Program-made: the position numbers and the translations under genes
The notes under the pieces: model-generated
What the model was told of the DNA's origin: nothing
Databases searched by the model: none
What the model saw: only the letters and a program-made list of their open reading frames with translations
Source: CAYPJE01 sp964410945
GTDB lineage: Bacteria > Fidelibacterota > Marinisomatia > Marinisomatales > TCS56
Reading direction: 5' to 3'
Assembly: GCA_964410945.1 (NCBI GenBank)
Contig: CAYPJE010000010.1
Location: 1-64,000 of the forward strand
Length of the DNA: 64,000 bases
Part shown: positions 26,660-34,834 of the stretch, piece by piece
Numbering within the stretch: the stretch's first letter is position 1
How the letters are laid out: each line of letters begins with the position of its first letter

Positions 26660-27105
26660 TTAAACAGATTGCGGTTGCGGAAATATTCCCGGGGATCGAT
26701 CAGGGGGCGCTTAACGGGAGTCAGGTTACCATCCCTGTCTAAAGGAGCCGCAAAAATCGATTCGTCGATCAGGGTGACGATGAAATAATATTCCAGACTG
26801 TCGGCGGGCATGGAACGGGGATCCCAGTGGAAACGATGGCGCTCGCGGACGAATTGCATGGGGATTTCGCGGAAAATCGGTTGATCGTCAACGCGGAACA
26901 TCAGCAGAACATTGGTGATCGAATCCGGTGGAAATTCGACGATCAAATCGATGTCATAGGGATAGCCCTGCAGCAGGATTTCTTTCGGCATATGGAAAAC
27001 ACGAGGTGTCTTCAGAAATTTGCCTGTAGGTGGATCGGGTTTGTCGCCAGTCTGGCATACAGCCAGGGAAAACAACAGAGCGATGAATGACAGGCCGTGC
27101 TTCAG
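26656..27105 (-). CDS. Lipoprotein of unknown function, probable CTG start
   Basis: A 149-residue exported protein in the middle of the cysteine desulfurase-ligA operon. From a CTG at 27105 the N terminus reads MKHGLSFIALLFSLAVCQTG, a textbook lipoprotein signal with lipobox LAVC. GGAG lies 8 bases before this CTG, and the CTG overlaps the cysteine-desulfurase stop. The next in-frame start, a TTG at 27075, would cut the signal in half. The mature part (VFHMPKEILLQGYPYDIDL; SLEYYFIVTLIDESIFAAP) looks like a carbohydrate-binding or Ig-type beta sandwich, but no family is recognised. Confidence 0.72.
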   Translation of the reverse strand: MKHGLSFIALLFSLAVCQTGDKPDPPTGKFLKTPRVFHMPKEILLQGYPYDIDLIVEFPPDSITNVLLMFRVDDQPIFREIPMQFVRERHRFHWDPRSMPADSLEYYFIVTLIDESIFAAPLDRDGNLTPVKRPLIDPREYFRNRNLFK

Positions 27106-28559
27106 CGCTTCAACTCCTGCTGCACGAATTCAGGCACGGAAAAATGGTTGTGGGCAGTCATATCGAATTCGTTGTGTACGTAGTTCCCGTTGTCATCGAT
27201 ATGATAGAGCTGATTGTATTTATCTTTATGGGCACAGATATCTTCCAGGGCCGTTACCAGCAGGTCAACATCTTCCCGGGTGTTATAAAGTCCAAAGGAC
27301 GCTCTAACCATTCCAGCCTTGATTTTCAAATCGATATCAAAATCATCGAAATCGACTTCCCCCACGCGTGATTCAAGGTAATCCATGATCATTTCTTTTA
27401 CGTAGGGATGGGCACAGAAACATTCGTTGCGCACGGCGATCCCGAAATAATCATTCAGAACGGCAGCCACAATCCCGTGATCTAGACCAAGGATGTTGAA
27501 TGAAATCGAAGCCGCCCGGGGGCAGCGTGTGCAGTCGGTTTCACCGTAGACCGCGATATTCGGGATAGCCAGTATTTTATCGAGCGCATACTGGATCAAT
27601 TCATCTTCATCCTCGAATACCTCCTGCATGCCGATCGAGTCCAGTACTTCGATGGCAGCCGCCAGGCCGATAGCACCAGGAATATTAGGCGTTCCCGCTT
27701 CTTCACGGTCGGGAAAACTGGGGGATATTGTGTACCGCTCCACGAAGACCTGGTCCACCATCCCGCCCCCGACTTCCTCCGGCTCCAATCCCTCCAGGAT
27801 GTCTTTGCGGCAGATGACCACACCCGGCGATCCGGGGACATAGGTTTTATGTCCCGAAAAGACAAAAGCATCGATATCCCGGGCCGGGCTCTCGTGACCG
27901 CTCATCTGCACCGGCAGATGGGCCGCCATCTGGGCACCGTCCACCAGGATGAAAGCGCCGTATTTATGGGCCAGTTCGGCAATATCGTAGACCGGATTGA
28001 TGATGCCGGTAACGTTACTGACACCGGTAACAGCCACGTAGCTGGCGCTGTCTTTGTTCCGTTCCAGTTCCGCTTCCAGAGTTGCCAGATCGATACAACC
28101 GGGATTGCCAGTTGTCATTTCGAATGGAATATGAACGACTTTGCGGGCATGCTTGCGGTGTGGCAGATCATTGGAATGGTGTTCCATCAGTGAGACAAAA
28201 GCCGTCCCACGGTCAGGCCGGTAATCGCGGAAGACACGGGCAATACGGTTAATCCCGGCAGTTGAACCACTGCCGGTAAAAAAGCAGGTGTAGCGTTCCG
28301 GATCGGCCTTGAGGAAGCTCAGAATCCGGTCGTGGGCCCAATCGTATTGCTGAGTTGAAATTTTAGCTGAGAAATGCAGCAGGCTGTGAGTATTGGCATA
28401 GTGATTATGCAGCTCTTCCATGGCGTCATTGGCAGCTTTCATCATCAGCGTACTGGCAGTGGAATCTAGATAAATTCGGCGGCTGGTTTTTCCAGTGGCC
28501 AGTTTGTAGGTGGTATCCAGCCCCAGGAATTGGGAACGAACTTTAGCAAGTAAATCCAT
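27102..28559 (-). CDS. Cysteine desulfurase-like class V aminotransferase
   Basis: A 485-residue PLP-dependent enzyme. The PLP lysine is in FSGHKTYVPG (about K238), the DGAQMAAH loop holds the pyridine nitrogen, and EHHSNDLP is the catalytic histidine motif. The active-site cysteine region is GIAVRNECFCAHP. The 70-residue C-terminal extension ending FSVPEFVQQELKR is longer than in IscS/SufS and may be lineage specific. The ATG at 28559 has AAGGAA 7 bases upstream and starts MDLLAKVRSQFLG; the longer open frame is upstream leader. It heads the lipoprotein-ligA-PAP2 operon. The physiological substrate (cysteine or selenocysteine) is not resolved. Confidence 0.9.
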   Translation of the reverse strand: MDLLAKVRSQFLGLDTTYKLATGKTSRRIYLDSTASTLMMKAANDAMEELHNHYANTHSLLHFSAKISTQQYDWAHDRILSFLKADPERYTCFFTGSGSTAGINRIARVFRDYRPDRGTAFVSLMEHHSNDLPHRKHARKVVHIPFEMTTGNPGCIDLATLEAELERNKDSASYVAVTGVSNVTGIINPVYDIAELAHKYGAFILVDGAQMAAHLPVQMSGHESPARDIDAFVFSGHKTYVPGSPGVVICRKDILEGLEPEEVGGGMVDQVFVERYTISPSFPDREEAGTPNIPGAIGLAAAIEVLDSIGMQEVFEDEDELIQYALDKILAIPNIAVYGETDCTRCPRAASISFNILGLDHGIVAAVLNDYFGIAVRNECFCAHPYVKEMIMDYLESRVGEVDFDDFDIDLKIKAGMVRASFGLYNTREDVDLLVTALEDICAHKDKYNQLYHIDDNGNYVHNEFDMTAHNHFSVPEFVQQELKR

Positions 28560-28574
28560 TATTTTTCCTTGTGA

Positions 28575-28623
28575 TTTATCGGCCTTCGAGTCGAACAGGA
28601 AATTAAGAATTTCTGCCGATAAA
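28575..28623. repeat. Inverted repeat in the cysteine desulfurase leader
   Basis: TTTATCGGC at 28575-28583 and GCCGATAAA at 28615-28623 form a perfect 9-bp inverted repeat. Inside lies a smaller GAAATT/AATTTC pair. Read on the minus strand, the second arm ends about 7 bases before the AAGGAA ribosome binding site of the downstream gene, so folding could mask translation, or the arms could be a protein operator. Confidence 0.5.
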
Positions 28624-28654
28624 CCACCACCCCTATTGGAAGCGTGTGGCGGGG

Positions 28655-29089
28655 TCAGAGTTCTTTTTGATAAAGATGTTTTCCCAGCCAGGTTGATAAC
28701 TCCATCTGGTTGTACACAAAGCATTCCAGGCTGGACTGGTAATCGCAGATCCAGATTTCCGGAACAAAATAATGCTGGTCATATACCAGGGTTACGATTA
28801 ATTGATTGAATTGTGAACGTGTTTTTGCGGCCGCCTGTGCCAGGGCGGCAAAGCTGACTACCAGATCGCCCTTGGGACGGTTGGCACGGACCGAAACCAC
28901 TATCCGGCAATTAGTCCCGTTACGGTCGTCAAACGTACTCAGCCCCATGATTTTCGGAGGGGATACATGGTATTTTTCCAGATGCCGCTGAACCAACTCT
29001 TGAAGAATACGGTCGGGTGTTTTCTTTTGTGCCGGTAGAACTACCATTAGAAGCAGCAGCGACATAAGGATACCGGTTGGCCGGCGCAC
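28655..29089 (-). CDS. Exported protein of unknown function
   Basis: About 144 residues if started at the GTG at 29089, which gives a signal peptide MRRPTGILMSLLLLMVVLPAQ. The frame is open to a GTG at 29140 that overlaps the DUF4097 gene, and an ATG at 29065 is also possible. The mature part has RIVVSVRANRPKGDLVVSF and NQLIVTLVYDQHYFVPEIW, alternating strands that suggest a small alpha/beta periplasmic domain. No known family was recognised. It follows the DUF4097 lipoprotein gene by about 23 bp. Confidence 0.62.
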   Translation of the reverse strand: MRRPTGILMSLLLLMVVLPAQKKTPDRILQELVQRHLEKYHVSPPKIMGLSTFDDRNGTNCRIVVSVRANRPKGDLVVSFAALAQAAAKTRSQFNQLIVTLVYDQHYFVPEIWICDYQSSLECFVYNQMELSTWLGKHLYQKEL

Positions 29090-29111
29090 CGGGTTTGAAA
29101 CGGATATAGTA

Positions 29112-29903
29112 TTAAAAACCTTCAATACTGATATTTCCACTCAGAGATGTAATTGTTATTTCACCATCCCCTGTTCCAAGAGTACCGGTTATATGACCGG
29201 TCTGCTCATCCAGATTAGTGATTGTTAAGCCGGAAAAACTGATTATCCCGGAAGGGCTGGTGGCACTTAATGTTGCAGATGTTTCCCGGGGAATTGCCAG
29301 TCCGATATCCCCGGTGATGTCAGTTGCACGGCAATAACCATTTGTTGGTAATGCGATTGTTATATCCGCATTACCGGGCACGCCATTGATTGTGCAGGAT
29401 CCGGCATGGTTGTCCAGCCATAAGTCGCCATCCACCGAACTGATGGTCGTGGTTGTATCCAAATATGAAATAACAGCGTCGCCAGCGATAGTGTTGATTA
29501 TTGTATTCATTTTATAAGGAATACCAAGAACAAGACCACAGGCTATATTCGAATAATTGTCCCCCTCGGGAAATTCCACAGAGACAATAATAGAACCTCC
29601 GGTCGTTTCGGTGGAAAGGATGAAATAATCAAGCCCCGTTTGAGCATCATCATAGGTCTCCGCCTCAATTGATTTGTTGAGCTGCCACCTGATCTGGCCG
29701 GTATTACTTTCGCCCGTAACAATTAGACCACCCAAAGTATTTGTTATTTCAATGTTGGTTTCACCAGTGATTTGTACTATTCCGTCGGAGCTGCCTTGAG
29801 TGGTGACCGGATCGGTATTATTGTCGCTGGTGTCCACACATCCGAAGTAAAAAACAGCAATTATTAACGCCGAAAAAATTCTGATGTTAATTGAATTAAA
29901 CAT
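29112..29903 (-). CDS. DUF4097-like adhesin-type lipoprotein
   Basis: A 263-residue lipoprotein with lipobox cysteine in AVFYFGCVDTS. The mature region is a right-handed beta-roll of short repeats of the DUF4097/putative-adhesin kind: SSDGIVQITGETNIEITN, ISSVDGDLWLDN, ITSLSGNISIEGF. The start ATG at 29903 follows the lipoprotein signal logic; the longer frame from 29939 adds an unlikely N terminus. A 3' fragment of a similar gene lies at 58732. It is upstream of the unknown exported gene on the same strand. Likely located at the cell surface; ligand unknown. Confidence 0.78.
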   Translation of the reverse strand: MFNSINIRIFSALIIAVFYFGCVDTSDNNTDPVTTQGSSDGIVQITGETNIEITNTLGGLIVTGESNTGQIRWQLNKSIEAETYDDAQTGLDYFILSTETTGGSIIVSVEFPEGDNYSNIACGLVLGIPYKMNTIINTIAGDAVISYLDTTTTISSVDGDLWLDNHAGSCTINGVPGNADITIALPTNGYCRATDITGDIGLAIPRETSATLSATSPSGIISFSGLTITNLDEQTGHITGTLGTGDGEITITSLSGNISIEGF

Positions 29904-30002
29904 GGTGTACCCGCTATTATTATTTTCAGTTATCCCCAATGATCCGGTAAGGTAAATAGAATACTGTAATTATGCAATTATATTTGATGTTTGCCAGAAA
30001 TG

Positions 30003-30032
30003 AAAAAGGCGACCCGACAGGATCGCCTTTTT
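30003..30032 (-). terminator. Intrinsic terminator after the SLH/TPR gene
   Basis: A perfect 10-bp stem, AAAAAGGCGA and TCGCCTTTTT, with a 10-base loop. It lies 18 bp beyond the SLH/TPR gene stop, in the gap before the DUF4097 gene, and ends in a run of five T on either strand. Confidence 0.85.
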
Positions 30033-30050
30033 ATATCCATGATAGTAATA

Positions 30051-31175
30051 TTAGAAAGTTTGCCGCAGTGAATTCTGTAAAGTGCGGATGATCAACAGGG
30101 CATCGGCGCCACTGATATTTCCATTGGGATCGAAACGGGCGGTGATCATATCGGCATTCATGATTCCCCGTTCGGTGCAAAGCGCCATGGCGTTGTAGGC
30201 AAAATGGCTGCTGGGTACATCCGAGAAGCGGGAGGGGTTTTCACCGAAATAACGTGTCTCCAGGCTGTTATCGCGAGTTACCACAACCAACAGACGCTGA
30301 ACGGCCAGGGCATAGTTGGCACGGGTGATCGATTCATCGGGGTAGAACAGGCCATCGGGATTTAAATCCATTACCCCGTACTGGATCATTTCGGAGACCC
30401 AGCCTTCAGCCCAGTGGCCTTTGATATCGCCGGGTTCTATGTAAGCTTCTTCAGCGGCGACCTGTCCCGGTGTCTGAAACTCGGCCGGCGGAGCGGGAAG
30501 TTTGGAGATCAATTCACCGACTTTCAGTTCCTCGGCAAACAGGACCGACAGGTCAGCGCGACTGATCTTCGACTGAAGGGCAATTTTCTTGCCGGCCATG
30601 GTCCCGGGAACGGCACGGACAATCTTCTGGGAAATTTCCCATTTATCATTGGCCTTACCGGCGAACTCGCCTTTGCCTTCCACGACGCGCTTGAAGAAAC
30701 CCTCGGCATTGCGGAAATTATAGTTATATAGATTTGCCAAGCCCAGGTAGTACAGGGTAGCTTCATGGTTTTCATCTTTGCGCAGTGCTTTAGTGAGATA
30801 TTCTTCGGCCTTGTTAAACCAGGTTTTTTCTATGTTGCGCATCTCAATCCAGACGCGTCCGCAGAGAGCCAGTACCTCCGGGTCGTCATGCCCGAACTGG
30901 GCGGATTTATTAATATTGAATTTGGCATCCTGGGCATCGCCTTCGAGGGCGCTAACCAGTCCCAGGCCGGCAAAACCAGGGGCAAATTTACGGTCAAGGT
31001 CAACCGCTCGCTGGAAGGAGGTCCGGGCGCCGTCAAGATTGTCGCTGTCTACGGCCCGCAACCCGGCCTTGAAATGATACTCGGGTGTATCCAGGGCGCT
31101 TTGCGGTTTTTGAGAACAATTACTGATTAAAAAAATCAGGCTGAGTGATAAAATAATTTGGAGGACATTTTTCAT
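30051..31175 (-). CDS. TPR and S-layer-homology (SLH) domain lipoprotein
   Basis: A 374-residue lipoprotein (lipobox in LIFLISNCSQ). TPR units run from about 30 to 170 (AGLRAVDSDNLDGARTSFQR; LYYLGLANLYNYNFRNAEGF). SLH motifs occupy the C-terminal part: GDIKGHWAEGWVSEMIQYGV then DESITRANYALAVQRLL, and later FSDVPSSHFAYNAM. SLH domains usually bind pyruvylated cell-wall polymers or OM partners; in Gram-negative bacteria they occur in OM-peptidoglycan tethers. The gene diverges from the FlgT-like gene over a 203-bp regulatory region and is closed by a strong terminator. Confidence 0.87.
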   Translation of the reverse strand: MKNVLQIILSLSLIFLISNCSQKPQSALDTPEYHFKAGLRAVDSDNLDGARTSFQRAVDLDRKFAPGFAGLGLVSALEGDAQDAKFNINKSAQFGHDDPEVLALCGRVWIEMRNIEKTWFNKAEEYLTKALRKDENHEATLYYLGLANLYNYNFRNAEGFFKRVVEGKGEFAGKANDKWEISQKIVRAVPGTMAGKKIALQSKISRADLSVLFAEELKVGELISKLPAPPAEFQTPGQVAAEEAYIEPGDIKGHWAEGWVSEMIQYGVMDLNPDGLFYPDESITRANYALAVQRLLVVVTRDNSLETRYFGENPSRFSDVPSSHFAYNAMALCTERGIMNADMITARFDPNGNISGADALLIIRTLQNSLRQTF

Positions 31176-31255
31176 GATGATTCCCCTGTTGTTAATGCAA
31201 GATATGCGTCGAATATAAAAGGAATTGGAATCAAAAGAAATAACTGCCGCCGGTA

Positions 31256-31271
31256 TTTGAGATATATCACA
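31256..31271. promoter_or_regulatory. CRP-like palindrome in divergent promoter region
   Basis: TTTGA-N6-TCACA at 31256-31271 matches the CRP consensus TGTGA-N6-TCACA at 9 of 10 half-site positions. It lies in the 203-bp divergent region between the SLH/TPR lipoprotein gene and the FlgT-like gene. The presence of a nucleotide cyclase in the same plus-strand run makes a cAMP-type regulator conceivable, which is inference. Confidence 0.4.
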
Positions 31272-31282
31272 ATCGCTTGATA

Positions 31283-31296
31283 TTGATAAACATCAC
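31283..31296. promoter_or_regulatory. FNR-like palindrome in divergent promoter region
   Basis: TTGAT-N4-ATCAC at 31283-31296 differs by one base from the FNR-family consensus TTGAT-N4-ATCAA. It is 12 bp from the CRP-like site. Together they suggest control of the divergent genes by a CRP/FNR-family regulator. Confidence 0.4.
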
Positions 31297-31378
31297 AACA
31301 ACCGGGAATGTCATTGCATTCTGTATGAGGAATGAATAATTTAAATTGATCTATTAGACAAGGCATTATCGAGGGAAC

Positions 31379-32491
31379 ATGGAAAAACTAAGGCAAATAA
31401 TCATAGTATCCATTTTATTAATTGTATCTTTAAGTGCCCAAACCCAAAAAGTCGTCGGAGAAGGGATGGCTCTTAACCGTGATGCGGCTATCGAGCAGGC
31501 CAAGCGAGCTGCAGTAGAAAACGGATTAGGGGCAGTCATGTCATCCGAAACGGTTGTGAAAAATGCGATGGTGTTTTCCGACAATATCTATTCCAAGGCC
31601 CAGGGATTCGTAAAAACATTTGAGGTACTCAGCGAGAGCCAGGGCCCCGACGGTCTTTGGGAGGTTACTATCGAAGCAGAAGTGACCCAGATTCTGGACC
31701 AGGTGCTCCAAGACGAAACCGCCATGCAGGTTCTGTTGAACAGTATGAACCGTCCGCGGATCATGTTTATGGTTAAAGAGGAAAACCTGATTGACAATAC
31801 CCCTACGGATTTTGCCGAGACCAAATTATTGAGTATGTTCTATGAAAAAGGCTTTGACGTAGTCGACCGCCAACTGGTGGCAGCCATGAAGGGCGAACCG
31901 GATTATGCCCAGGCGCTGGAAGGTAATGTTACCGCCGCCGCCAAGATAGCGGGAATGCTGGGAGCGGAAGTAATCGTGATTGGGACGGCCAAGATCAGTT
32001 CCGGTGGCAAAGTTTACAATATGTATTCCGGGCAGGCTGATATCAATTCCAAGATAATTCGAGCCGATACCGGCGAAATTCTGGCTGTTGTACCGCAGGC
32101 AAGAGGCAAAAAACCGCATATTTCAGAATCCACAGCCGGTGTCAACGCTACCAACGAAGCTTCGGAGAAATTGGGCCAGGAAATCATCAGCCAGTTGATC
32201 CGCAAGTGGAGTACCCAGCAGGCTAATTTTACCAAGATTTATTTTGTGGTCAGTAATTCTGATTTTGGCTCCTACATGATGTTCGAATCATTTTTAAAAG
32301 CCCAGACCGTATCGGGAATTCGCAATGCTTATGCGAAAAGCCTGAATGACGGCGTGGCCGAATATGAAGTTGAATTTGAAGGAAAAGCACAGGATCTGGC
32401 AATGGGGTTGTCAAGAACAGCACCCGATGGCTTCAGTTTCAAAATTACCGGTCTGAGTGGTAACCGTATTACCGCTGAAATCGTGGAATAA
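31379..32491 (+). CDS. FlgT-like exported protein
   Basis: A 370-residue exported protein (MEKLRQIIIVSILLIVSLSAQ). Residues about 24-105 match the FlgT N-domain pattern: VVGEGMALNRDAAIEQAKRA with AAVENGLGAVMSSET. The middle (about 125-260) is a CsgG-like domain with MFYEKGFDVVDRQLVAAM and GAEVIVIGTAKISSGGKVYN. The C-terminal 90 residues form a second alpha/beta unit. In Vibrio FlgT belongs to the flagellar H ring, but no flagellar genes are nearby; in this lineage such proteins are found with LPP20 proteins. GAGGGA precedes the ATG. It opens the plus-strand run to the giant surface protein gene. Confidence 0.85.
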   Translation: MEKLRQIIIVSILLIVSLSAQTQKVVGEGMALNRDAAIEQAKRAAVENGLGAVMSSETVVKNAMVFSDNIYSKAQGFVKTFEVLSESQGPDGLWEVTIEAEVTQILDQVLQDETAMQVLLNSMNRPRIMFMVKEENLIDNTPTDFAETKLLSMFYEKGFDVVDRQLVAAMKGEPDYAQALEGNVTAAAKIAGMLGAEVIVIGTAKISSGGKVYNMYSGQADINSKIIRADTGEILAVVPQARGKKPHISESTAGVNATNEASEKLGQEIISQLIRKWSTQQANFTKIYFVVSNSDFGSYMMFESFLKAQTVSGIRNAYAKSLNDGVAEYEVEFEGKAQDLAMGLSRTAPDGFSFKITGLSGNRITAEIVE

Positions 32492-32507
32492 GTAAATGGA
32501 GGATACA

Positions 32508-33362
32508 ATGAAAAAACTCACTATTATACTTATAGTTTTATTTTCATTTGCCTGGGGGCAGTATGGATATGGAGTAGTACCGGGAGCAGTTGTGGAAGAA
32601 ACTGACAATGGCGCTATTAACTACACTCAGGGCATTGTAACCGCCACCGGAATAGGTGCTATCCCGGAATATGCTGTCAATGCCGGCCAGGCGCGCGCCA
32701 TGGCAATCAGGGCTGCCAAGGCTGATGCCCGCCGCCAGTTGGTGGAAATGGTCAATGGAATCACACTGACCAGCGAAACGACGATGCGCAACCGCATGGC
32801 CGATGAGGTTGTTCATGAATCGGTCTCAGGTGTAATTCAAGGCGCATACCAGGTAGGTGAAGTCCGATATCTCAGTGACACATCCGTTGAGTTGACTATG
32901 GCTGTTTCCATGAGTGGAATTTCTGAAATTGTAACTCCCGCCATTGGTTTCATGGATGTTGCTGCCGTTGCCACTCCTCCGGCCCCGGCCCTTTCAACTA
33001 CGGCCGTGGAACCGACAGTGGAAGCCTATACCGGTGTAATCATTGATGCCCGCGGTCTGAATATCAGGCCGGCCATGGCACCGCGGGTTCTGGATCCCAA
33101 TGGCGGGATTGTTTACGGTCCCGGTAATTACACCCGCGAATACGCTGTTACCAATGGCGTCGCCGGATATTCCAAAGACCTGGCCAATGCCCAGAATGAT
33201 ATGCGCGTGAAAGGCAATCCGCTGGTGGTAAAGGCAACCGCAGCCAGCGGTGTTAACCGTACCGATGTTGTAGTGGATAATAATGATGTAAGGCAGATAA
33301 ACCAGGCGAACGATGCCAGTAATATTCTACACGATTGCCGGGTATTATTACTGTTGGATTGA
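32508..33362 (+). CDS. LPP20-family exported protein
   Basis: A 284-residue exported protein (MKKLTIILIVLFSFAWGQ). Residues about 35-145 are an LPP20/FlgP-type domain (TATGIGAIPEYAVNAGQARA; AKADARRQLVEMVNG). The C-terminal 110 residues have a second known-looking module: GVIIDARGLNIRPAMAPRVL, YGPGNYTREYAV, NPLVVKATAASG and a final CRVLLLLD. The start is ATG 32508 with GGAGG 5 bases upstream, 16 bp after the FlgT-like stop. FlgT and LPP20/FlgP are known to occur as envelope ring components. Here the pair probably forms an envelope-spanning ring or anchor. Confidence 0.83.
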   Translation: MKKLTIILIVLFSFAWGQYGYGVVPGAVVEETDNGAINYTQGIVTATGIGAIPEYAVNAGQARAMAIRAAKADARRQLVEMVNGITLTSETTMRNRMADEVVHESVSGVIQGAYQVGEVRYLSDTSVELTMAVSMSGISEIVTPAIGFMDVAAVATPPAPALSTTAVEPTVEAYTGVIIDARGLNIRPAMAPRVLDPNGGIVYGPGNYTREYAVTNGVAGYSKDLANAQNDMRVKGNPLVVKATAASGVNRTDVVVDNNDVRQINQANDASNILHDCRVLLLLD

Positions 33363-33394
33363 TTTAGGGAGCATAATAAAGTAGGTTGGTAAGT

Positions 33395-34021
33395 ATGGGA
33401 TTACGAATATTTGGTATTGTACTACTGTTTTTCACGTTGGGATTTGCGCAGCAGGAAGAAGAGGCGATCGTTCCTGATGTGGAGGGTATCGATCAGAATG
33501 TCCTGCAGATCGGCGATATTGCCCCAAGTTGGGCACTGATGTATGCCCCGGCCCAGTTCGAGTTTCTGAAAAATTGGACGGTCGAGGAGGGCAAGACCCT
33601 GCGACGTTTGAAAACACAGCCGGATCGCCATGTGGTGGTCATAAGTTTTTTTGCCACCTGGTGTAAGCCATGCATGAAAGAGTTGCCGCATCTGGAAAAT
33701 CTTTATCAGAAATACCAGGATGAGAAAATCAAATTTTTTCTTATAGATATTACCGAGGCGACGAGAACATCGCCTGGTTTTGAGGATTCACCAGTGGCTG
33801 GTCCGTTTCTTGCGGAAAAAGGGATAAATATCCAGATTTTAAATGATAACCGTGGAGTTGTTAAAGAGAAATACGGGGTTTCTACCCTGCCGCGCTTATT
33901 CGTGGTTGATCAATATCAGACTATTCAACTGGTGAAACAGGGTTTTCATGAAGGCGAAGATTTTGAAGGGGAATTATCACGCATAATTGAGGAGTTATTG
34001 AGCGCTGATAATGAGGGCTGA
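33395..34021 (+). CDS. TlpA-like exported thiol-disulfide oxidoreductase
   Basis: A 208-residue exported thioredoxin-fold protein. The signal peptide is MGLRIFGIVLLFFTLGFAQ. The active site is FFATWCKPCMKELP (WCKPC) and the cis-proline loop is GVSTLPRLFVVD. Start is ATG 33395; an upstream in-frame TTG at 33386 is less likely. The third exported thioredoxin-fold gene of the window, here placed inside the envelope cluster, where it could keep or form disulfides in the cysteine-bearing CsgG-like protein encoded next. Confidence 0.9.
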   Translation: MGLRIFGIVLLFFTLGFAQQEEEAIVPDVEGIDQNVLQIGDIAPSWALMYAPAQFEFLKNWTVEEGKTLRRLKTQPDRHVVVISFFATWCKPCMKELPHLENLYQKYQDEKIKFFLIDITEATRTSPGFEDSPVAGPFLAEKGINIQILNDNRGVVKEKYGVSTLPRLFVVDQYQTIQLVKQGFHEGEDFEGELSRIIEELLSADNEG

Positions 34022-34089
34022 ACAGCCCGATCCCGGACTTTAATATCTATTAAAATCACTACTCCCCGCGTAGGGGGAAGAGAGAGGCT

Positions 34090-34776
34090 ATGAATACTTC
34101 CATTTTCAGGACAGGAATGAGAGCGTTCATGAGTGCTTTGGTTCTGCAGATCGCATTACCGGTTACCGCAGGCGCTCAAGACAAAGAAACCGTGGCTATA
34201 TTGGACTTTGAAGGCCGGGGTATTTCACAATTAGAGGCTCAGACCTTAACCGATCGTTTTACCTCCGAGTTAGCATCGACCAACGCCATGATTCTGGTAG
34301 AAAGAAACCAGATGAATGAGATCCTGGATGAACAGGGTTTTCAGCAATCCGGCTGTACCAGCGCCGAATGTGCCGCCGAGGTTGGTGCCCTGCTGGGTGT
34401 CCAACACATGATTGCCGGTTCATTCGGGAAACTGGGTACCAGTTATACCATCGACGCAAAAATGTTTTCAGTTGAATCAGGTAAAACAGAGAAAACCGTA
34501 AGTGCTACTTACAAGGGTGAAATCGATGGTCTGCTGACCGAGATCGAAATCCTGGCCTGGGAACTGATGAATCTTAACCCACCGCAGGAACTGCTAGAAA
34601 AACAGGCCGCTGGACAACAACCGGTTGCCGTGGCGGCCCCCGCCAAGGAAAAGGGCGGTAGTGGTTGGTTACTCTGGGCTGTGGTTGGCGTGGCCGCCGC
34701 TGGTGGTGCAGCCTACTTCCTGATGGCCGGTGAAGGAGATGCCACCCTGCCCGGTCCACCGGATATGCCTGAGTAG
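34090..34776 (+). CDS. CsgG-like N-domain protein with C-terminal membrane anchor
   Basis: A 228-residue protein. After a signal peptide (ALVLQIALPVTAGAQ) comes a CsgG-like domain: VAILDFEGRGISQLEAQTL, ILVERNQMNEILDEQGF, QSGCTSAEC and LLGVQHMIAGSFGKLG. These motifs align with those of the protein encoded at 22977, including the two cysteines of the SGC-x3-C element. A proline-rich linker leads to a single hydrophobic helix (GWLLWAVVGVAAAGGAAYFL) near the C terminus. It sits 58 bp before the giant gene, which suggests a role in secretion or anchoring of that product; this is inference. Confidence 0.82.
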   Translation: MNTSIFRTGMRAFMSALVLQIALPVTAGAQDKETVAILDFEGRGISQLEAQTLTDRFTSELASTNAMILVERNQMNEILDEQGFQQSGCTSAECAAEVGALLGVQHMIAGSFGKLGTSYTIDAKMFSVESGKTEKTVSATYKGEIDGLLTEIEILAWELMNLNPPQELLEKQAAGQQPVAVAAPAKEKGGSGWLLWAVVGVAAAGGAAYFLMAGEGDATLPGPPDMPE

Positions 34777-34834
34777 AGAAATAATATATTGATTATCATA
34801 AATGCTTAAAAACAATTATTCCAGCGAGTGTCCT

